Assembly (NCBI RefSeq): GCF_900215315.1
Contig: NZ_OBEB01000001.1
Coordinates: forward strand, 1-64,000
DNA length: 64,000 bases
Direction: 5' to 3'
Source: Arsukibacterium tuosuense
GTDB taxonomy: Bacteria; Pseudomonadota; Gammaproteobacteria; Enterobacterales; Alteromonadaceae
Shown: one piece after another, positions 1 through 8,301 of the stretch
Numbering within the stretch: the first letter of the stretch is position 1
Layout: every line of letters begins with the position of its first letter
The notes under the pieces: generated by a model
The model's database searches: none
What the model was told of the DNA's origin: nothing
Seen by the model: only the letters and a program-made list of their open reading frames with translations
Translations under genes and position numbers: made by a program

Positions 1-142
1 GAAGCCGGCCACAAGATGAGTCATCCCTTAGACTTCGAGTCTACTAAAGGGTCGTTGGAGACCACAACGTTGATAGGTGAGGTGTGGAAGCGTGGTGACA
101 CGTTAAGCTAACTCATACTAATTGCCCGAGAGGCTTAACCAT
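1..142 (+). rRNA. rrl: 23S ribosomal RNA, 3' end (partial)
   Basis: The window opens inside the 3' terminal part of 23S rRNA. The stretch that includes 'actcatactaattg' and ends 'gaggcttaacc' is the conserved 3' end that pairs with the 23S 5' end. The 5' part lies outside the window. The end near 142 is placed by analogy with the E. coli end (GAGGCTTAACCTT) and may be off by a few bases. A 5S gene follows in the same direction, so this is the distal part of an rRNA operon. Confidence 0.95.
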
Positions 143-300
143 ACAACGCCCAAGATGTTTTAGAAGTACAGTGTGAGAACTTAATCAGCTTGCTAAATAT
201 AGGAACATGTTTTTATCAATTCCTGTCATGGAATTGACCAGACAAAAAAGCACAAGAGTGCCGCACTGAAGGGCGTTAAAGCATGTTCCATACAGTTTTT
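143..300 (+). other. 23S-5S internal transcribed spacer with paired stems
   Basis: No tRNA or gene is seen in this 158-base spacer. GGAACATG at 202-209 is perfectly complementary to CATGTTCC at 282-289. Inside that frame, TCAATTCC (216-223) pairs with GGAATTGA (230-237) around a 6-base loop. These fit the long-range and local stems that organise pre-rRNA processing before 5S. The pairing is seen in the sequence; the processing role is inferred. Confidence 0.6.
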
Positions 301-418
301 TGCCTGGTGGCAATAGCGCTGTGGACCCACCTGATCCCATTCCGAACTCAGAAGTGAAACGCAGCTGCGACGATGGTAGTGTGGCATTCGCCATGCGAGA
401 GTAGTACACCGCCAGGCT
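301..418 (+). rRNA. rrf: 5S ribosomal RNA
   Basis: The sequence opens with TGCCTGG and closes with the complementary GCCAGGC, forming helix I. Between them lie the conserved CCGAACTCAGAAGTGAAAC and the 'gatggtagtgtgg...catgcgagagtag' arm of gammaproteobacterial 5S rRNA. Length is about 118 bases, as expected. It is downstream of 23S on the same strand and followed closely by a terminator. Confidence 0.96.
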
Positions 419-432
419 CCCAATTCAAGCAA

Positions 433-463
433 AAGGCCTACCCTAACGGGTGGGCCTTTTTGC
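433..463 (+). terminator. rRNA operon intrinsic terminator
   Basis: AAAGGCC-type stem (aaggcctaccc / gggtgggcctt) with a short loop, followed by TTTTTGC, 15 bases after the 5S gene. This is a standard Rho-independent terminator closing the rRNA operon. Confidence 0.85.
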
Positions 464-469
464 ATTGAA

Positions 470-727
470 GCGCCTGCGGCGCACTACACTCGCGTGGCAG
501 CCACAGCCCCTGCGGGGTGTGGCATTGCAGTGGACTATCCCTGTCCACTGCCCTACGGGCCGTCGCTTCGCAACGTCCTAAAACGCTCCCGGCGTTTTAG
601 TGCTCGCCCCATCCCTGGGGCTCGTCCCGTTGGGACCTGCCTGCGGCAGTCCAAATTCGTTCCTGACGAATTTGTCGCCATGCTACTACGGCGCGCTGAA
701 TAGCCTCCCCCTTTGCAAAAGGGGGGA
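470..727. repeat. Chain of small palindromes (array A)
   Basis: Fills the 338-base gene-free gap between the rRNA terminator and sbcB. At least ten perfect or near-perfect inverted repeats lie almost end to end: 470-482 (GCGCC/GGCGC), 494-504, 500-523 (nested), 527-551 (9-bp stem GCAGTGGAC), 550-560 (GCCC/GGGC), 578-600 (9-bp stem CTAAAACGC), 606-621 (GCCCC/GGGGC), 624-636 (GTCCC/GGGAC), 637-649 (CTGCC/GGCAG), 652-674 (9-bp stem CAAATTCGT) and 707-725 (CCCCCTTT/AAAGGGGG). Loops are short, often TGC or of the form TCCCT/TCCTG. A 69-codon open frame crosses it on the plus strand but has no ribosome binding site. Array B at 45364-45500 shares modules. Function is unknown; it is not coding by appearance. 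Confidence 0.75.
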
Positions 728-756
728 ATGAAGGGGATTTGGAGAATTTGCTTAAA

Positions 757-2187
757 CTATAAACTTTGCACGTACAAATAAAGGGCTTTTAGTATTTTCA
801 TTTTCTGTTCGTCACTGGCATGCTCATGGGCCAGATTTTCAAGGGCGAGGCTAAAATCTTCCATGGTCAGGTTAGGGTTATCCAGGCCATGCATCAGTTT
901 ATCAGTACGGTAACGTTGCCACTTTTGTTGCTCACTATCGCTTAAACTTTGCGGATAATTTCGGGCCCGATATAAAAACAACAAGCTGTTCAACCGTTCA
1001 TCACTAAATACCGGTGCGTTTACAGCAAGTTGTTCTGGTGATAATTGATGAAGCTGATTCATTTTATGTTTATCAGCATCACTGATAAAGCCACTGTACA
1101 ACAGATAATCCGGATTAGTTTCCGCTGGATAATCTGTGCTTTGCTGATAAAGTCCGATGACTTTCTGTTGTAATTCCCTGTGCTGTTTAAACCATTCCAG
1201 ATGCTCCAGGCAACGCGCCCGATCAATACCCAGTTCAGTAGCGCGTTCGCCACTAAGTGTTTTCGCATTTGCCAGCACCGGGCACTTATTTAAATGAATT
1301 AACTTCAGGCCAAGCCGTTCTTCACCTTCAGCCAGATCCGAAGTTCGGGTATATAATTTACTGGTCAGCGTCTCAATATCGTCTGTCTGTAAAGGCGTGG
1401 GATCAGCTTGCAGGTTATAGCAAATTACAGCATTTTTATTAGTCGGATGAAAAGCCAATGGTACCACCCAGCTAACACAGCCGGAACTAGCAGGAAACTT
1501 TGACGACACATGGACCAGTGGAGTTAGTCCGGCAACGTCTATTTGTTCGGCAACTTTCGTTTTTTTACGTAATTCAAATAAATAGCTGAATAATTTGGGC
1601 TGGTGTTGTTTAATCAGTTTGGCAATAGCGATAGTGGCATACACATCAGATAACGCATCGTGGGCCTGCTCATGCGCTAAACCATTAGCTTTAGTTAAAT
1701 GCTCCAGCTTAAAGCTGGGGCTACCATCTTCCCGTAGTGGCCAATTAATGCCGTCAGGCCGCAATGCATAACAAGCGCGAACGACATCAATTAAATCCCA
1801 GCGGCTGTTTCCATTTTGCCATTCACGACCATAAGGCTCATAAAAATTACGATATAAACTGTAACGGGTCACTTCGTCATCAAAGCGCAGGCTGTTGTAG
1901 CCGAGCACACAGGTATTTGCCTCACTAAACCGCTCAACGATTTTTCTCATAAAATCCGTTTCGTTCAGGCCTTTTTTATTACAGAGTTGTGGCGTTAAAC
2001 CAGTAATAAGCGCCGCCTGCGGATGAGGCAAATAATCATTTGCCAGCTGGCAGTACCAGACATCAGGTTCACTGATGATATTTAAATCAAGATCGGTACG
2101 AATGCCTGCAAATTGGGCCGGGCGGTCACGCTTTGGATCTGCTCCCCAGGTTTCAAAATCATAAAAATACAGGCTGGCGTTGGTCAT
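757..2187 (-). CDS. sbcB: Exodeoxyribonuclease I
   Basis: Single-strand-specific 3'-5' DNA exonuclease of recombination and mismatch repair. The N-terminus holds the DEDD exonuclease motifs: YFYDFETWG (Asp/Glu metal ligands), GYNSLRFDDEV and a late HDALSDVYAT (His-Asp). The SH3-like and helical C-terminal regions follow (KCPVLANAKTL, LLFLYRARNYP). From ATG 2187 the product is 476 residues, matching E. coli ExoI (475). An upstream in-frame ATG at 2220 would add 11 residues with no family counterpart, so the shorter start was preferred, though neither has a strong Shine-Dalgarno. It is a single gene divergent from the isoaspartyl peptidase gene, with 183 bases between them. Confidence 0.95.
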   Translation of the reverse strand: MTNASLYFYDFETWGADPKRDRPAQFAGIRTDLDLNIISEPDVWYCQLANDYLPHPQAALITGLTPQLCNKKGLNETDFMRKIVERFSEANTCVLGYNSLRFDDEVTRYSLYRNFYEPYGREWQNGNSRWDLIDVVRACYALRPDGINWPLREDGSPSFKLEHLTKANGLAHEQAHDALSDVYATIAIAKLIKQHQPKLFSYLFELRKKTKVAEQIDVAGLTPLVHVSSKFPASSGCVSWVVPLAFHPTNKNAVICYNLQADPTPLQTDDIETLTSKLYTRTSDLAEGEERLGLKLIHLNKCPVLANAKTLSGERATELGIDRARCLEHLEWFKQHRELQQKVIGLYQQSTDYPAETNPDYLLYSGFISDADKHKMNQLHQLSPEQLAVNAPVFSDERLNSLLFLYRARNYPQSLSDSEQQKWQRYRTDKLMHGLDNPNLTMEDFSLALENLAHEHASDEQKMKILKALYLYVQSL

Positions 2188-2370
2188 AAATAGATACTTA
2201 GGTATAAAAATTTCAGACATTATAGCAAGTTGCTACCTTGCTGCACCCGTAAAGTGCTATAAATCAACTTCACGTCCGTCGCAGCACTATGCGGTTTTAC
2301 CGAGTTTAGCTGTTAGTAATCGGCTAACCCGGCATAGTTCACGCTTAAACAAATTACAGTAAGGTTTGCT

Positions 2371-3396
2371 ATGAAATTATTAACACTACAAGTCATTACG
2401 TTAAGCATACTGGTTGCAACAACAGGTTTTGCCAGTGCAAATGCCCCGGTAGGTATTGTTATTCACGGCGGGGCCGGCACCATTGAGCGCAGTAAAATGA
2501 CAGAAGAGCAGCAAAAAAACTATGAAGTCACGTTGGCTGATGCGGTAAACAAAGGTTACGAGCTATTGGCGGCTGGCGGTAGCAGTCTGGACGCAGTGAC
2601 GTTGGCTGTAACTGTGCTGGAAGATTCACCACTGTTTAACGCTGGCAAGGGTGCAGTGTATACCTGGGATGAAACCCATGAGCTGGATGCCGCCATTATG
2701 ACAGGCCAGAAGCGCAACGCCGGCGCAGTGGCCAGTGTAACCAATGTAAAAAATCCAATCTTATTAGCCCGGGCAATAATGGAGCAATCTGAACATGTCA
2801 TGTTAACCGGTAAAGGGGCGGAGCAATTTGCTGCTGCCCAGCAACTGGATCTGGTTGAGAACAGCTATTTTAATAGTGAGTTTCGTTACGAGGCATTAAA
2901 ACGGGCAAAACAGGCACAGCAAAAGTTACCTCATCAGGCAGCTATTGTGGCAGATCCTAATTGGAAAATGGGTACAGTAGGCGCGGTAGCTATTGATAAC
3001 AGTGGAAATTTAGCGGCCGCTACTTCAACGGGTGGTATGACTGCTAAACGCTGGGGCCGGGTAGGTGATGTACCGGTAATTGGTGCCGGTAATTTTGCTG
3101 ACAACAGCAGTTGCGCTGTATCGGGAACTGGCCATGGCGAGTATTTTATTCGCTACAATGTCGCGGCTGATATCTGTGCCAGGGTAAAATATCAGGGTAA
3201 ATCCGCTGCTTCTGCCGCCCGCGAGGTAATTGACGAGCTGCTGCAGGTCGGTGGTACAGGGGGGGTTATTGTTGTTGATAATAAAGGGGAACTTAGCTGG
3301 GCTTTTAATACGCCGGGAATGTATCGGGCCAAGCGCAGTGAAGCCGGCACGGTTGTTGAAATTTTCGCCGATCAAAGTGAAAAAGCGGGCAAATAA
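2371..3396 (+). CDS. iaaA: Isoaspartyl peptidase / plant-type L-asparaginase, exported
   Basis: N-terminal nucleophile hydrolase that cleaves isoaspartyl dipeptides and L-asparagine after self-processing into two subunits. Residues 1-23 form a signal peptide (hydrophobic core, then ...FASA-NA), so it is probably periplasmic. HGGAGT near residue 33 is the family start motif. The cleavage and nucleophile site is GTVGAV with Thr202. STGGMTAKRWGRVGD, GAGNFAD and GTGHGEYFIR follow as substrate-loop motifs. Length 341 fits secreted members. The start has an AAGG-type site (taaggtttgct) before ATG 2371. It is transcribed alone or with the CBS gene 64 bases downstream. A second, unrelated asparaginase (type I) is encoded at 29340-30362. 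Confidence 0.9.
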   Translation: MKLLTLQVITLSILVATTGFASANAPVGIVIHGGAGTIERSKMTEEQQKNYEVTLADAVNKGYELLAAGGSSLDAVTLAVTVLEDSPLFNAGKGAVYTWDETHELDAAIMTGQKRNAGAVASVTNVKNPILLARAIMEQSEHVMLTGKGAEQFAAAQQLDLVENSYFNSEFRYEALKRAKQAQQKLPHQAAIVADPNWKMGTVGAVAIDNSGNLAAATSTGGMTAKRWGRVGDVPVIGAGNFADNSSCAVSGTGHGEYFIRYNVAADICARVKYQGKSAASAAREVIDELLQVGGTGGVIVVDNKGELSWAFNTPGMYRAKRSEAGTVVEIFADQSEKAGK

Positions 3397-3460
3397 GCTA
3401 TTGTTGGCTAAACTGATTAAGAACAGACTGGTTGCTGTTGGATGTTTTGGAGGGGAATAG

Positions 3461-3880
3461 ATGGACTTACTGAAAGTCGCCGACTATATGCATCGTCACC
3501 CGGTAACCTTCACCGTTGATATGCCAGTTGAGCTGGCTGTAGACCGGTTAATAAAAGGCCGGCAGACGGGGGGGCCGGTTGTTGATATTAACAATAAAAT
3601 TGTTGGTTTTGTTTCTGAGCAGGATTGTCTGGCGAGAATGTTAATGTCAACTTATCACGACCAGCAAGCTGCCCGGGTCGCTGAGGTAATGAATACTCAG
3701 GTATTGACAGTAAAACCTTATGATGGCGTTATCGATTTAGCGCAAATGATGCTGAAAATAAAACCGAAACTGTATCCGGTGGTTGATGATGATGGCTATC
3801 TGTTGGGCATTATAACCCGTTCAGATGTGTTAGCTGCAATTGACAAAGAACTGCATTCTCATTACCGGCGGGTTGTTTAA
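3461..3880 (+). CDS. CBS-domain pair protein
   Basis: 139-residue cytoplasmic protein made almost wholly of two CBS motifs (about 6-60 and 73-130), which together form one Bateman module that normally binds adenine nucleotides. Characteristic strings are VVDINNKIVGFVSEQDCL and VVDDDGYLLGIITRSDVL. No catalytic domain is attached, so a stand-alone regulatory or sensing role is likely, with the partner unknown. GGAGGGG lies just before ATG 3461 as a strong ribosome binding site. hrpA follows 62 bases downstream in the same direction, but nothing shows a functional link. Confidence 0.85.
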   Translation: MDLLKVADYMHRHPVTFTVDMPVELAVDRLIKGRQTGGPVVDINNKIVGFVSEQDCLARMLMSTYHDQQAARVAEVMNTQVLTVKPYDGVIDLAQMMLKIKPKLYPVVDDDGYLLGIITRSDVLAAIDKELHSHYRRVV

Positions 3881-3942
3881 CGCTAGACCTTTACCCCGCT
3901 AGCTTGGTAGCATGGCGCCCTCTGATTTCTGAGGGTGTTATT

Positions 3943-6900
3943 TTGTCTGTTGAGCCCGTAATAAACGTTTCATCACTCTACTCTAAATTAACTGATTGTC
4001 TGTTACAGGACCAATTCCGGTTGCGCCGTCGTTTAGCAAACAGTAAAAAAATTGCTGAGCCGGCAGCTCAACAGCAACTCTTACTGAAAATCTCGGCGGA
4101 TATACAACGTTCAGTAGCGCAACGACAGCAACGCCTCGCTGCCATGCCAACTGTTAGCTATCCGATGGAACTGCCGGTAGCAGCCAAGAAAGATGACATT
4201 AAAGCAGCCATAGCCGCTAATCAGGTCGTGATAATTGCCGGTGAAACGGGTTCAGGTAAAACGACGCAAATCCCAAAAATATGTCTGGAGCTTGGCCGCG
4301 GTGTGGCTGGTACCATTGGTCACACTCAGCCCCGGCGGTTGGCGGCGCGTAGTGTTGCTGACAGGATTGCGGAAGAGCTGGGTTGTCAGGCCGGACAGCA
4401 GGTGGGATACAAAATCCGCTTTGGCGATCACACCACAAGCCAGACTTTGATTAAACTAATGACTGACGGTGTGCTACTGGCCGAAATGCAGCAGGACCGG
4501 TTTTTAAATCAATATGACACCATCATTATTGACGAAGCGCATGAGCGCAGTCTTAATATCGACTTTTTGTTAGGTTACCTGAAGCAGCTTCTACCAAAGC
4601 GGCCGGATTTAAAGCTGATTATCACCTCCGCTACCATTGATCCGCAGCGGTTCTCCAAACATTTTTTTGATGCGCCGGTGATTGAAGTCTCAGGCCGTAC
4701 TTACCCGGTAGAAACACGTTACCGGCCATACACCGATCAGGATGATAAAGATGCTGACCAGTTGCAGGGGATTTTTGATGCGGTTGAAGAACTATACCGC
4801 GAGCCCCGCGGCGACATTCTTATATTCTTAAATGGTGAGCGGGAAATCAGGGATACCGCGGATGCTTTAGAAAAGCTGAAGCTACCCCATACCGAAGTGC
4901 TGCCGCTGTATGCCAGATTAAGCGCTGCCGAGCAAAATCGCATATTTCAAAGCCACGCCGGGCGGCGGATTGTTCTTGCTACCAACGTCGCAGAGACGTC
5001 GTTAACAGTACCGGGTATTCGTTACGTTATTGACCCTGGTACCGCCCGGTTATCGCGTTACAGTTATCGCTCAAAAGTGCAGCAGCTGCCAATAGAAGCT
5101 ATTAGTCAGGCCAGTGCTAATCAGCGTAAAGGCCGCTGTGGCCGGGTAGCTGCCGGTATTTGCATCCGGCTATACAGTGAAGAGGATTTTATTGGCCGGC
5201 CGGAATTTACTGATCCTGAAATTTTGCGCACTAATTTAGCCTCGGTCATTATGCAAATGTTGGCACTGGGCCTGGGAGACATTGATGCGTTCCCGTTTTT
5301 ACAAAAACCAGACAGTCGCTTTGTCAACGATGGGATTAAGTTACTGGAAGAGCTGGGTGCCATAGAGCCACAACGGGGCCGGCAAAAATTAAGTTTAACG
5401 GCACTGGGTAAACAACTTGCCAGGCTGCCGATTGACCCCCGGTTAGCGCGAATGGTTGTTGCGGCAAGTAGCAACGGGGCATTAAATGAAGTGTTGGTCG
5501 TGGTTGCGGCACTCTCTGTTCAGGATCCGCGTGAACGGCCTTTGGACAAGCAACAAAAAGCAGATGAGAGTCATGGCCGTTTTGCCGACACTGATTCTGA
5601 CTTTAGTAGCTGGTTAAAACTGTGGTCATATTTACAACAACAGCAGCAAGATTTGAGCAACAACCAGTTCCGACGCCTCTGTCGTCAGGAATTTTTAAAT
5701 TATCTGCGGGTAAGAGAATGGCAGGACTTGGTTAGTCAGCTAAGCCAGTTAGCAAAAGAGCAGAGCATGACATTTAATAACAGCAGTGCAAACTATCAGC
5801 AACTGCACAGCGCGCTGTTAACCGGGTTGTTGGGGCAGGTTGGCTTTAAAGATACCGATGCTGATTATTTAGGGCCCAGGCAGACCCGGTTTTACGCATT
5901 TCCCGGTAGTCACTTGTTTAAACGCAAACCCAAATGGGTGGTCGCTGCGGAATGGGTTGAAACAAGCAAATTGTATGCGCGTAGTCTTGCTAAAATTGAG
6001 CCGGAATGGATAGAGCCGCTGGCAGCGCATTTAGTTAGCCGCAGTTACAGCGAGCCGCACTGGGAGAAGAAACGGGGCGCGGTCGTGGCCTTTGAGCAGG
6101 TGTCGCTGTACGGTTTGGTCATAGTGCCAAAACGCGCAGTGCTGTACAGCAAAATTGATGAAGTCGTCAGCCATCAGATTTTTGTCCGCGAAGCACTGGT
6201 TAATCAGGAGTTGGGCAGTAACGAAGCCTTTTTAACGCACAACCAGCGGCTGATTGACGGCGTTACGGCGCTTGAGGAAAAGTCACGGCGACGGGATATT
6301 CTGGTTGATGAAGAGACGCTGGCGGCGTTTTATGCGGAAAAAATTCCGGTATGGGCTAATAACCGCACAGACTTTGCGAAATGGTGGAAAAAGCAGCGCG
6401 CCAGCCAGCCAGAGTTTTTAAATTTTGATCCCGATAGCCTGCTTAACCGAGATGCCACTGATATTACTGCTGAAAAATTTCCTGAAAGCTGGCGCCAGGG
6501 CAACTTAACCCTGCCACTGGAATATCACTTTGCTCCTGGCGAGCCAGACGATGGGGTCAGTGTCATCATCCCACTGGCCATGTTGAATCAAATTGACGAT
6601 AGCGGTTTTGACTGGTTGATACCGGCACTTCGTCATGAATTACTGGTCGCATTAATTAAATCTCTGCCTAAACAATACCGGCGTAACTTTGTGCCGGCGC
6701 CGAACTATGCTGATGCCCTGTTGCAACTGATTGCCCCGGAGCAGGGGACGTTACTCGAGGTGATCAGTCAGCGATTAAAGCGAATGTCCGGAGTAACCAT
6801 TCCGGATGATGCCTGGGATTTATCCGCTTTGCCTGTGCATTTAACCATCAACTTTAAAATCGTCGATGACTATGGCAAGACGTTGCAACAGGGCCGCTCG

Positions 6901-7839
6901 TTGAGTGTGTTAAAGCAAGGTTTGCAGGGCGAAGTACAACAAAGTCTTAGCCTGGTGGCGGAGCGGGGCATAGAGCAAACAGAACTGACTGACTGGAGCT
7001 TTGGAGAACTACCGCGGGAATATGTCAAAATCCAGGCTGGCTATGAGATCAAAGCGTTTCCGGCATTGGTGGACGAAAAAAACTCTGTAGCGATTAAACT
7101 TTTGGATAATCCACAGCAGGCATTGCAGACAACCAGACTGGGACTACGACGTTTAATATTGTTAAATGTGCCATCGCCAGTGAAGTATCTGCAGGAATCG
7201 TTACCGAATAAAGCGAAATTGGGACTTTATTTTAATCCCTTTGGCCGGGTGCTGGAACTGATAGATGATTGTATTGCGGCAGGGGTGGATGCACTTATTG
7301 CACAGTATGAGATCCCTCAGAATACGGAGGATTTCAATCGGCTAAAGGAAAAAGTTCGGGCTGAGTTGGGTGACACTGTGGTGGCAATAGCACTAAAGGT
7401 TGAACAAATTTTAACCCTGGGTCACGATATTCAGAAGCGGTTAAAAGGCAAAGTTGACCTGGCGCATATTCAATCTCAGGGCGATATAAAACAGCACTTA
7501 ACTGAGCTGGTGTTCAAGGGATTTGTCAGTAAGCATGGTGCCGGCAGGCTGGCAGATATACTGCGATATTTGCAGGCGATGCACAAAAGATTGGAGAAGC
7601 TGGCGGTAGATCCGCAGCGTGACCGCTTACTGATGCACGAGTATCAGAAAGCGGCTGATGCTTACATGAATCTGCTGGGTAAATTTGCCGGCTCTGCTGT
7701 TATTCCGCAGCCGGTTACCGCAATTTACTGGATGCTGGAAGAGTTAAAAGTGTCGTTACACGCTCAGCAGCTGGGCACGCCTTATCCGATTTCTGTGAAG
7801 CGGGTACTGCACGCCGTAGCAGAAATTAAAACAAATTAG
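3943..7839 (+). CDS. hrpA: ATP-dependent RNA helicase HrpA (DEAH box)
   Basis: Large DEAH-box helicase acting on RNA and on stalled translation complexes. Walker A GETGSGKTT lies near residues 100-108 and DEAH (IIIDEAHERS) at about 197-200, followed by ITSATIDP, GERE..., TNVAETSLTVPGI and QRKGRCGR (motif VI). Then come the HA2/OB-fold region and the long HrpA-specific C-terminal domain (DUF3418). The start was set at TTG 3943 because GAGGG sits 7 bases before it and the resulting 1298 residues match E. coli HrpA (1300). An upstream in-frame TTG at 3904 lacks a binding site. It stands between the CBS gene and the PilZ gene, which has its own promoter. Confidence 0.95.
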   Translation: MSVEPVINVSSLYSKLTDCLLQDQFRLRRRLANSKKIAEPAAQQQLLLKISADIQRSVAQRQQRLAAMPTVSYPMELPVAAKKDDIKAAIAANQVVIIAGETGSGKTTQIPKICLELGRGVAGTIGHTQPRRLAARSVADRIAEELGCQAGQQVGYKIRFGDHTTSQTLIKLMTDGVLLAEMQQDRFLNQYDTIIIDEAHERSLNIDFLLGYLKQLLPKRPDLKLIITSATIDPQRFSKHFFDAPVIEVSGRTYPVETRYRPYTDQDDKDADQLQGIFDAVEELYREPRGDILIFLNGEREIRDTADALEKLKLPHTEVLPLYARLSAAEQNRIFQSHAGRRIVLATNVAETSLTVPGIRYVIDPGTARLSRYSYRSKVQQLPIEAISQASANQRKGRCGRVAAGICIRLYSEEDFIGRPEFTDPEILRTNLASVIMQMLALGLGDIDAFPFLQKPDSRFVNDGIKLLEELGAIEPQRGRQKLSLTALGKQLARLPIDPRLARMVVAASSNGALNEVLVVVAALSVQDPRERPLDKQQKADESHGRFADTDSDFSSWLKLWSYLQQQQQDLSNNQFRRLCRQEFLNYLRVREWQDLVSQLSQLAKEQSMTFNNSSANYQQLHSALLTGLLGQVGFKDTDADYLGPRQTRFYAFPGSHLFKRKPKWVVAAEWVETSKLYARSLAKIEPEWIEPLAAHLVSRSYSEPHWEKKRGAVVAFEQVSLYGLVIVPKRAVLYSKIDEVVSHQIFVREALVNQELGSNEAFLTHNQRLIDGVTALEEKSRRRDILVDEETLAAFYAEKIPVWANNRTDFAKWWKKQRASQPEFLNFDPDSLLNRDATDITAEKFPESWRQGNLTLPLEYHFAPGEPDDGVSVIIPLAMLNQIDDSGFDWLIPALRHELLVALIKSLPKQYRRNFVPAPNYADALLQLIAPEQGTLLEVISQRLKRMSGVTIPDDAWDLSALPVHLTINFKIVDDYGKTLQQGRSLSVLKQGLQGEVQQSLSLVAERGIEQTELTDWSFGELPREYVKIQAGYEIKAFPALVDEKNSVAIKLLDNPQQALQTTRLGLRRLILLNVPSPVKYLQESLPNKAKLGLYFNPFGRVLELIDDCIAAGVDALIAQYEIPQNTEDFNRLKEKVRAELGDTVVAIALKVEQILTLGHDIQKRLKGKVDLAHIQSQGDIKQHLTELVFKGFVSKHGAGRLADILRYLQAMHKRLEKLAVDPQRDRLLMHEYQKAADAYMNLLGKFAGSAVIPQPVTAIYWMLEELKVSLHAQQLGTPYPISVKRVLHAVAEIKTN

Positions 7840-7899
7840 TTGTAACATCATGAATTGGTGCCACTCATACGTTGCAAATTGCGTGAGTATCTGTGGTAC

Positions 7900-7928
7900 T
7901 TTACACGTTGACAGGAAAGTTCTATAAC
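7900..7928 (+). promoter_or_regulatory. Sigma-70 type promoter for the PilZ gene
   Basis: TTTACA (7900-7905) and TATAAC (7923-7928) are separated by exactly 17 bases and lie 30 bases before the PilZ start codon. Five of six bases match the consensus in each box. Confidence 0.6.
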
Positions 7929-7957
7929 TAACACAGTAGTACTAACAGGGGTAAGTT

Positions 7958-8257
7958 ATGTTAACGAAGGGCGATGGACGGCATTATTTCAGAATGATGG
8001 TAAATGCTGATGTGCAATTACTGCTCAATGATCCTGAAGCAGGCCGGATGATAGATGGTATTTGTCGTGACTTGAGCGCATCTGGCATGTCGGTAGATAT
8101 TGATGAGCCGTTAGAGATGGGAACGTTAATAAAGATACGGTTAGAGTCGAACAACGCCAGTATTCCGCCATTGGACGCCACGGCTAAGGTGGTCCGTTGT
8201 GCCCAGGAGAGTGAAGATGGCTACCAGATTGGCCTGGCGTTTATGGAGCTGAATTAA
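7958..8257 (+). CDS. PilZ-domain protein
   Basis: 99-residue single-domain PilZ protein, a probable cyclic di-GMP receptor. The second half of the motif is clear: RDLSASGMSVDID (the D-x-S-x-x-G part), followed by beta strands rich in valine and isoleucine (KIRLES..., AKVVRC) and ending GYQIGLAFMELN. The upstream Arg pair of the RxxxR motif is only weakly present near the N-terminus (DGRHYFRMMV). Ribosome binding site AGGGGTAA precedes ATG 7958. It has its own promoter and is closed by an inverted repeat overlapping its stop codon. Its target process cannot be told from the neighbours. Confidence 0.85.
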   Translation: MLTKGDGRHYFRMMVNADVQLLLNDPEAGRMIDGICRDLSASGMSVDIDEPLEMGTLIKIRLESNNASIPPLDATAKVVRCAQESEDGYQIGLAFMELN

Positions 8258-8277
8258 CCCGCTAAGTAAAGCGGGTT
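8256..8277. terminator. Inverted repeat between convergent genes, possible terminator
   Basis: AACCCGCT (8256-8263) and AGCGGGTT (8270-8277) form an 8-bp stem with a 6-base loop. The repeat begins at the PilZ stop codon and lies 25 bases from the end of convergent rlmI. It lacks a strong T-run on either strand, so termination is probable but not certain. Confidence 0.5.
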
Positions 8278-8301
8278 AATAGTGGTGGCAACACGCGCAG
8301 C

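Noticed and set aside
185-465. Two minus-strand open frames over the 5S gene and rRNA spacer
   Set aside because: They lie antisense to highly conserved rRNA sequence and are chance frames.
494-703. 69-codon open frame across palindrome array A
   Set aside because: It has no ribosome binding site, its codons are dictated by the inverted repeats, and the product resembles nothing known. Array structure explains the sequence better.
2221-2261. TATAGCA/TGCTATA and AGCAAG/CTTGCT inverted repeats between sbcB and iaaA
   Set aside because: Short, AT-rich or loosely spaced, and not linked to a promoter I can define; too weak to call an operator.
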